A stretch of DNA of 8,007 bases from Oscillospiraceae bacterium (GTDB lineage: Bacteria; Bacillota; Clostridia; Oscillospirales; Acutalibacteraceae): the NCBI GenBank assembly GCA_029007475.1, contig JAQXHW010000127.1, forward strand, positions 1 through 8,007. The letters are read 5' to 3'. How positions within the stretch are numbered: the first letter of the stretch is position 1; each line of letters starts with the position of its first letter. Position numbers and translations under genes: made by a program. Shown here piece by piece: positions 4,822 through 8,007 of this stretch. The notes beneath the pieces are model-generated. The model saw nothing but the letters and a program-made list of their open reading frames with translations. It made no database searches and was not told the DNA's origin.

Positions 4822-5469
4822 TCAGTAGTCGTGAGCCTCTTTCAAAACCATATCCTTAACCTTCATAAGCCGAGTTTGGGTTGAACGCTCGTTTTCATCA
4901 AGCTTCATGGTAATAAAGCGAATCATCTCACGGGTTTCGGGAATCATAACATGCTCAAGAGCATTTACTCTACGTCGGGTTTTCTCAATCTCCGAACTCA
5001 AAAGCTGGCAGGATTTCTCAACCTCGGCAAGCCGGAGCATATCGGGAAGCACCGCTGAGAGAGAGGCTACCGCATCGTCTAAATCCGCAGAGGTGAAAGC
5101 AAAACCATAGGAGTAGATATCATTTTCGTCACTTGTTCGTGTATTTATCTTATATACGGGGATATCCAGGCTCATTACGTTTCTATATGAAACGTCAAGA
5201 TATACCTCCTGCTTAGGGGCAAGCATTGAGGTACGCAAGGTCTGCTCGTTCATTGAAGCCGAAGCCAAAACAAAGTTTTTGTTGGCATCCTTAATTGCTG
5301 CTTCAACCTTAGCTCTTAACTGTTTGTTTAGACGTGCCATATCAAGAAACTGACGCATAAGCTCATCACGCTTATCCTTTAGGAGCTTGTGGCCGCGAAC
5401 GGCGGTTGTGAGCTTCTTTTTTAGGCGAGTCAGTTCCATTCTTGTAGGATTAACTCGGGTAATAGCCAT
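4822..5469 (-). CDS. atpD: V-type ATP synthase subunit D (central rotor shaft)
   Basis: Subunit D is the long coiled-coil axle of the V1 motor: it sits inside the A3B3 head and, with subunit F, passes rotation to the membrane ring. The 215-residue protein has the family N-terminus NPTRMELTRLKKKL and GHKLLKDKRDELM (residues 7-38), a first long helix to about residue 65, a central region with YLDVSYRNVMSLDIPVY, and a C-terminal helix rich in Glu, Arg and Lys (about 145-210: EKSCQLLSSEIEKTRRRVNALE). Length is normal. It starts 11 bases after atpB; its ribosome binding site AAGGGTGA overlaps the atpB stop. It is the last gene before the terminator at 4760-4800. Confidence 0.97.
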   Translation of the reverse strand: MAITRVNPTRMELTRLKKKLTTAVRGHKLLKDKRDELMRQFLDMARLNKQLRAKVEAAIKDANKNFVLASASMNEQTLRTSMLAPKQEVYLDVSYRNVMSLDIPVYKINTRTSDENDIYSYGFAFTSADLDDAVASLSAVLPDMLRLAEVEKSCQLLSSEIEKTRRRVNALEHVMIPETREMIRFITMKLDENERSTQTRLMKVKDMVLKEAHDY

Positions 5470-5480
5470 TTAAGTCACCC

Positions 5481-6854
5481 TTACTTTTTATCGTAGTACA
5501 TATCGAGGTATTTATCGTCAATTCTCTTAAGCTCAGAGCGGGGAAGGATTCTCAAAAGCTCCCATCCTAAATCAAGAGTTTCCTCAATGCTTCGGTCGGT
5601 GTTATAGCCCTGAGAGACATATCTGTTCTCAAATTCATCGGCAAACTTTGCATAGAGCTTGTCGATGTCTGTTAATGCCGCCTCGCCCAAGATTACCATA
5701 AGCTCCTTTGCGTCCTTACCTCTTGCATAAGCTGAGAAAAGCTGGTTCATGGTATTGGAATGGTCGGCACGGGTTTTGCCCTCGCCTATTCCTTTATCTT
5801 TAAGACGTGAAAGCGAAGGGAGTACGTCAACAGGAGGGGTTACGCCCTTGCGGTAAAGCTCACGGGAAAGTATAATCTGACCCTCGGTGATATAGCCGGT
5901 AAGGTCGGGAATCGGGTGAGTCTTGTCATCCTCAGGCATAGTGAGAATAGGAATAAGAGTAATAGAGCCTTTCTTGCCCTTTTGACGTCCTGCCCTCTCA
6001 TAAAGAGAAGCAAGGTCGGTATACATATATCCGGGATAGCCGCGTCTGCCGGGAACTTCCTTTCTCGCAGCAGAAACCTCTCTCAGAGCGTCGGCGTAGT
6101 TTGTGATATCCGTGAGGATTACAAGAACGTGCATATCCTCCTCAAATGCAAGATACTCAGCAGCGGTAAGAGCCATTCTCGGAGTTGAAATTCTCTCGAT
6201 TGCAGGGTCGTTGGCAAGGTTAATAAACATAACCGTTCTGTCAATAGCGCCTGTTTCCTTGAAGCTTTCAACGAAATAGTTAGACTCCTCGAAGGTAATA
6301 CCCATAGCGGCGAAAACTACCGCAAAGGGCTCGTTTGTGCCTCGAACCTTTGCCTGGCGGGCAATCTGTGCGGCTAAGTTGGAATGAGGAAGTCCCGAAG
6401 CTGAGAAAATAGGGAGCTTCTGACCTCTAACCAAGGTATTAAGTCCGTCAATAGCGGAAACACCTGTCTCAATAAATTCCTGAGGATAGTTTCTTGCGGC
6501 AGGATTCATGGGGAGTCCGTTAATATCAAGCCTTTTAACAGGGAGAATTTCGGGACCGCCGTCAATGGGTCTGCCCATACCGTCGAAAACTCTTGAGAGC
6601 ATATCGTGAGATACGGAAAGCTCCATGCTTCTGCCTAAAAATCTAACCTTTGAGTCGGCAAGATTGATGCCGGCGGCGGAGTCAAAAAGCTGTACTAAAG
6701 CGTCGGTGCCGTTGATTTCAAGCACCTTACAGCGTCTTACCTCTCCTGAGGCAAGCTCGATTTCTCCCAGTTCATTATAGCTTACGTCCTGTACCTCGCG
6801 GACAAGCATCAGAGGACCTGCAACTTCCTGTATGGTTCTGTATTCTCTTGGCAT
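5481..6854 (-). CDS. atpB: V-type ATP synthase subunit B (non-catalytic)
   Basis: Three B subunits alternate with three A subunits in the V1 head and complete the catalytic sites at the A-B interfaces. The 457-residue protein is full length. In order: an N-terminal beta-barrel (about 1-75); a nucleotide-binding fold where the P-loop is replaced by SASGLPHS (151-158), the hallmark of a non-catalytic B subunit; the VPGRRGYPGYMYTDLASLYERAGR block (268-290); and VLPSLSRL, whose Arg350 is the expected arginine finger acting on ATP bound by A. The C-terminal part is helical. The ATG is one base after the atpA stop (TAATATG) and its AGGAG ribosome binding site lies within the last atpA codons, so the genes are translationally coupled. 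Confidence 0.98.
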   Translation of the reverse strand: MPREYRTIQEVAGPLMLVREVQDVSYNELGEIELASGEVRRCKVLEINGTDALVQLFDSAAGINLADSKVRFLGRSMELSVSHDMLSRVFDGMGRPIDGGPEILPVKRLDINGLPMNPAARNYPQEFIETGVSAIDGLNTLVRGQKLPIFSASGLPHSNLAAQIARQAKVRGTNEPFAVVFAAMGITFEESNYFVESFKETGAIDRTVMFINLANDPAIERISTPRMALTAAEYLAFEEDMHVLVILTDITNYADALREVSAARKEVPGRRGYPGYMYTDLASLYERAGRQKGKKGSITLIPILTMPEDDKTHPIPDLTGYITEGQIILSRELYRKGVTPPVDVLPSLSRLKDKGIGEGKTRADHSNTMNQLFSAYARGKDAKELMVILGEAALTDIDKLYAKFADEFENRYVSQGYNTDRSIEETLDLGWELLRILPRSELKRIDDKYLDMYYDKK

Positions 6855-6855
6855 A

Positions 6856-8007
6856 TTAGTCCTCTCCTCCCTTTACAATTTCGTCAATCTCTTTATCGAG
6901 AGCGTGGAGAATTTCACTATATTGTTTTTCGGTATCTTCTGTCTTTACATACTTGAAGCGTCCGATTGACTCGCGCACATCCATAGAGATTAATTTTTCC
7001 ACGGAAGCACCCTTCTTCATGGCTTCATTGGACTTATCAAAGAATGCAAGTACAAGCTCCATCATCATGAGCTGCTTACTCAGAGGTGTATAGGTATCGG
7101 TCTCATGGAATGCGTTTTGATGCAGGAAGTCCTCACGGATTGACCTTGCAGCCTCGAGCTTGAGTCTGTCAGGCGCTGAGAGAGCATCCATACCTACAAG
7201 CTTTACGAATTCCTCAAGCTCGGATTCCTCCTGAAGCAGATGCATAAGACGTGCTCTGCACTGCATCCAGCGAGGACTGATATTATCGTCAAACCACTTA
7301 GCCAAGGTATCAACATAGAGAGAATAGCTTGTCAGCCAGTTAAGAGCAGGAAAGTGTCTTTTATACGCAAGGGAGGAATCAAGTCCCCAGAACACCTTAA
7401 CAATTCTAAGTGTTGCCTGAGAAACAGGCTCAGAGATGTCACCGCCGGGAGGAGATACGGCTCCTATTACGGAGAGGGTACCTACCCTATCAGTGGAATT
7501 GAGGGTTTCAACTCTTCCTGCGCGCTCATAGAACTGAGCAAGTCGAGAGCCGAGATATGCAGGGTAACCTTCCTCACCGGGCATTTCCTCAAGACGACCT
7601 GACATTTCTCTGAGAGCCTCTGCCCAACGTGAGGTTGAGTCTGCCATAAGAGCTACGGAGTAACCCATATCACGGAAGTACTCGGCGATAGTAATACCCG
7701 TGTATATTGACGCTTCTCGAGCCGCAACGGGCATATCGGAGGTATTGGCAATCAGCACAGTACGCTCCATAAGAGACTTGCCTGTTTTTGGGTCGATAAG
7801 CTCGGGAAATTCATTAAGAACGTCGGTCATCTCGTTACCGCGCTCACCGCAGCCGATATATACAACGATATCAGCCTCTGCCCACTTAGCAAGCTGGTGC
7901 TGAACAACGGTTTTACCTGAGCCAAAGGGTCCGGGTACTGCGGCAACACCACCCTTCGTAATGGGGAAAAGGGTGTCAATAACTCGCTGACCTGTAACAA
8001 GAGGTGT
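6856..8007 (-). CDS. atpA: V-type ATP synthase subunit A (catalytic), N-terminus beyond the window
   Basis: The reading frame stays open to the right edge; 383 codons are inside, and roughly 200 N-terminal residues of this usually ~590-residue protein are missing. Numbering from the edge, it shows Walker A GPFGSGKT (residues 26-33, bases 7909-7932), GERGNEM with the presumed catalytic glutamate (54-60), the Walker B aspartate in ALMADSTSRW (123-128) and EEMPGEEGYPAYLGSRLAQFYERAGRV, then a helical C-terminal domain. Subunit A binds and hydrolyses (or makes) ATP, coupled to H+ or Na+ movement through Vo; the ion is not decided by the genes present. The A-B-D order is the usual end of bacterial V-type operons, so I/K/E/C/F subunit genes are expected to the right. 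No frameshift or missing catalytic residue is seen. Confidence 0.98.
   Translation of the reverse strand, partial: TPLVTGQRVIDTLFPITKGGVAAVPGPFGSGKTVVQHQLAKWAEADIVVYIGCGERGNEMTDVLNEFPELIDPKTGKSLMERTVLIANTSDMPVAAREASIYTGITIAEYFRDMGYSVALMADSTSRWAEALREMSGRLEEMPGEEGYPAYLGSRLAQFYERAGRVETLNSTDRVGTLSVIGAVSPPGGDISEPVSQATLRIVKVFWGLDSSLAYKRHFPALNWLTSYSLYVDTLAKWFDDNISPRWMQCRARLMHLLQEESELEEFVKLVGMDALSAPDRLKLEAARSIREDFLHQNAFHETDTYTPLSKQLMMMELVLAFFDKSNEAMKKGASVEKLISMDVRESIGRFKYVKTEDTEKQYSEILHALDKEIDEIVKGGED

Overview
This window looks like chromosomal DNA from a low-to-moderate GC Gram-positive anaerobe of the class Clostridia, probably the Ruminococcaceae/Oscillospiraceae. The reasons are a V-type (not F-type) ATP synthase operon, an rpsB-tsf pair behind a consensus housekeeping promoter, a YlmC/YmxH-family PRC-barrel protein of the kind found in spore-forming Firmicutes, a SleB-type cell wall hydrolase, and AGGAGG-type ribosome binding sites. 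The family-level assignment is inference.

Layout from left to right. Positions 1-22 hold the first seven codons of tsf (minus strand). Upstream of it is rpsB (65-802, minus) with a short leader and a strong promoter at 917-945. A terminator at about 1094-1124 closes the next minus-strand gene, a secreted SleB-domain hydrolase (1156-1944, TTG start). That gene has an unusually long leader (about 1945-2192) with several overlapping complementary segments, which is the best candidate here for an uncharacterised cis-regulatory RNA. Next, a small YlmC/YmxH-like gene (2331-2612, minus) diverges from a two-gene plus-strand cassette (2784-3440 and 3440-4054). The cassette encodes two six-helix membrane proteins that I do not recognise; they share one base at a TGATG junction and are closed by a strong terminator. 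Facing them is a small lipoprotein gene (4112-4582, minus), also unrecognised, with its own promoter at 4718-4746 and a 17-bp palindrome in its leader.

The right third is the end of a V-type ATPase operon read on the minus strand: atpA (partial, running off the right edge), atpB and atpD, packed 1 and 11 bases apart, then a textbook terminator at 4760-4800. AtpA carries the catalytic P-loop. AtpB carries the non-catalytic nucleotide fold and the arginine finger. AtpD is the coiled-coil rotor shaft.

The conserved genes are ordinary. The accessory interest lies at 1945-4820: the hydrolase leader, repeated GAATTATA elements around its promoter, the orphan membrane-protein pair and the orphan lipoprotein. 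I see no mobile element, CRISPR array, tRNA or rRNA, and nothing that amounts to a clear defence or biosynthetic system.
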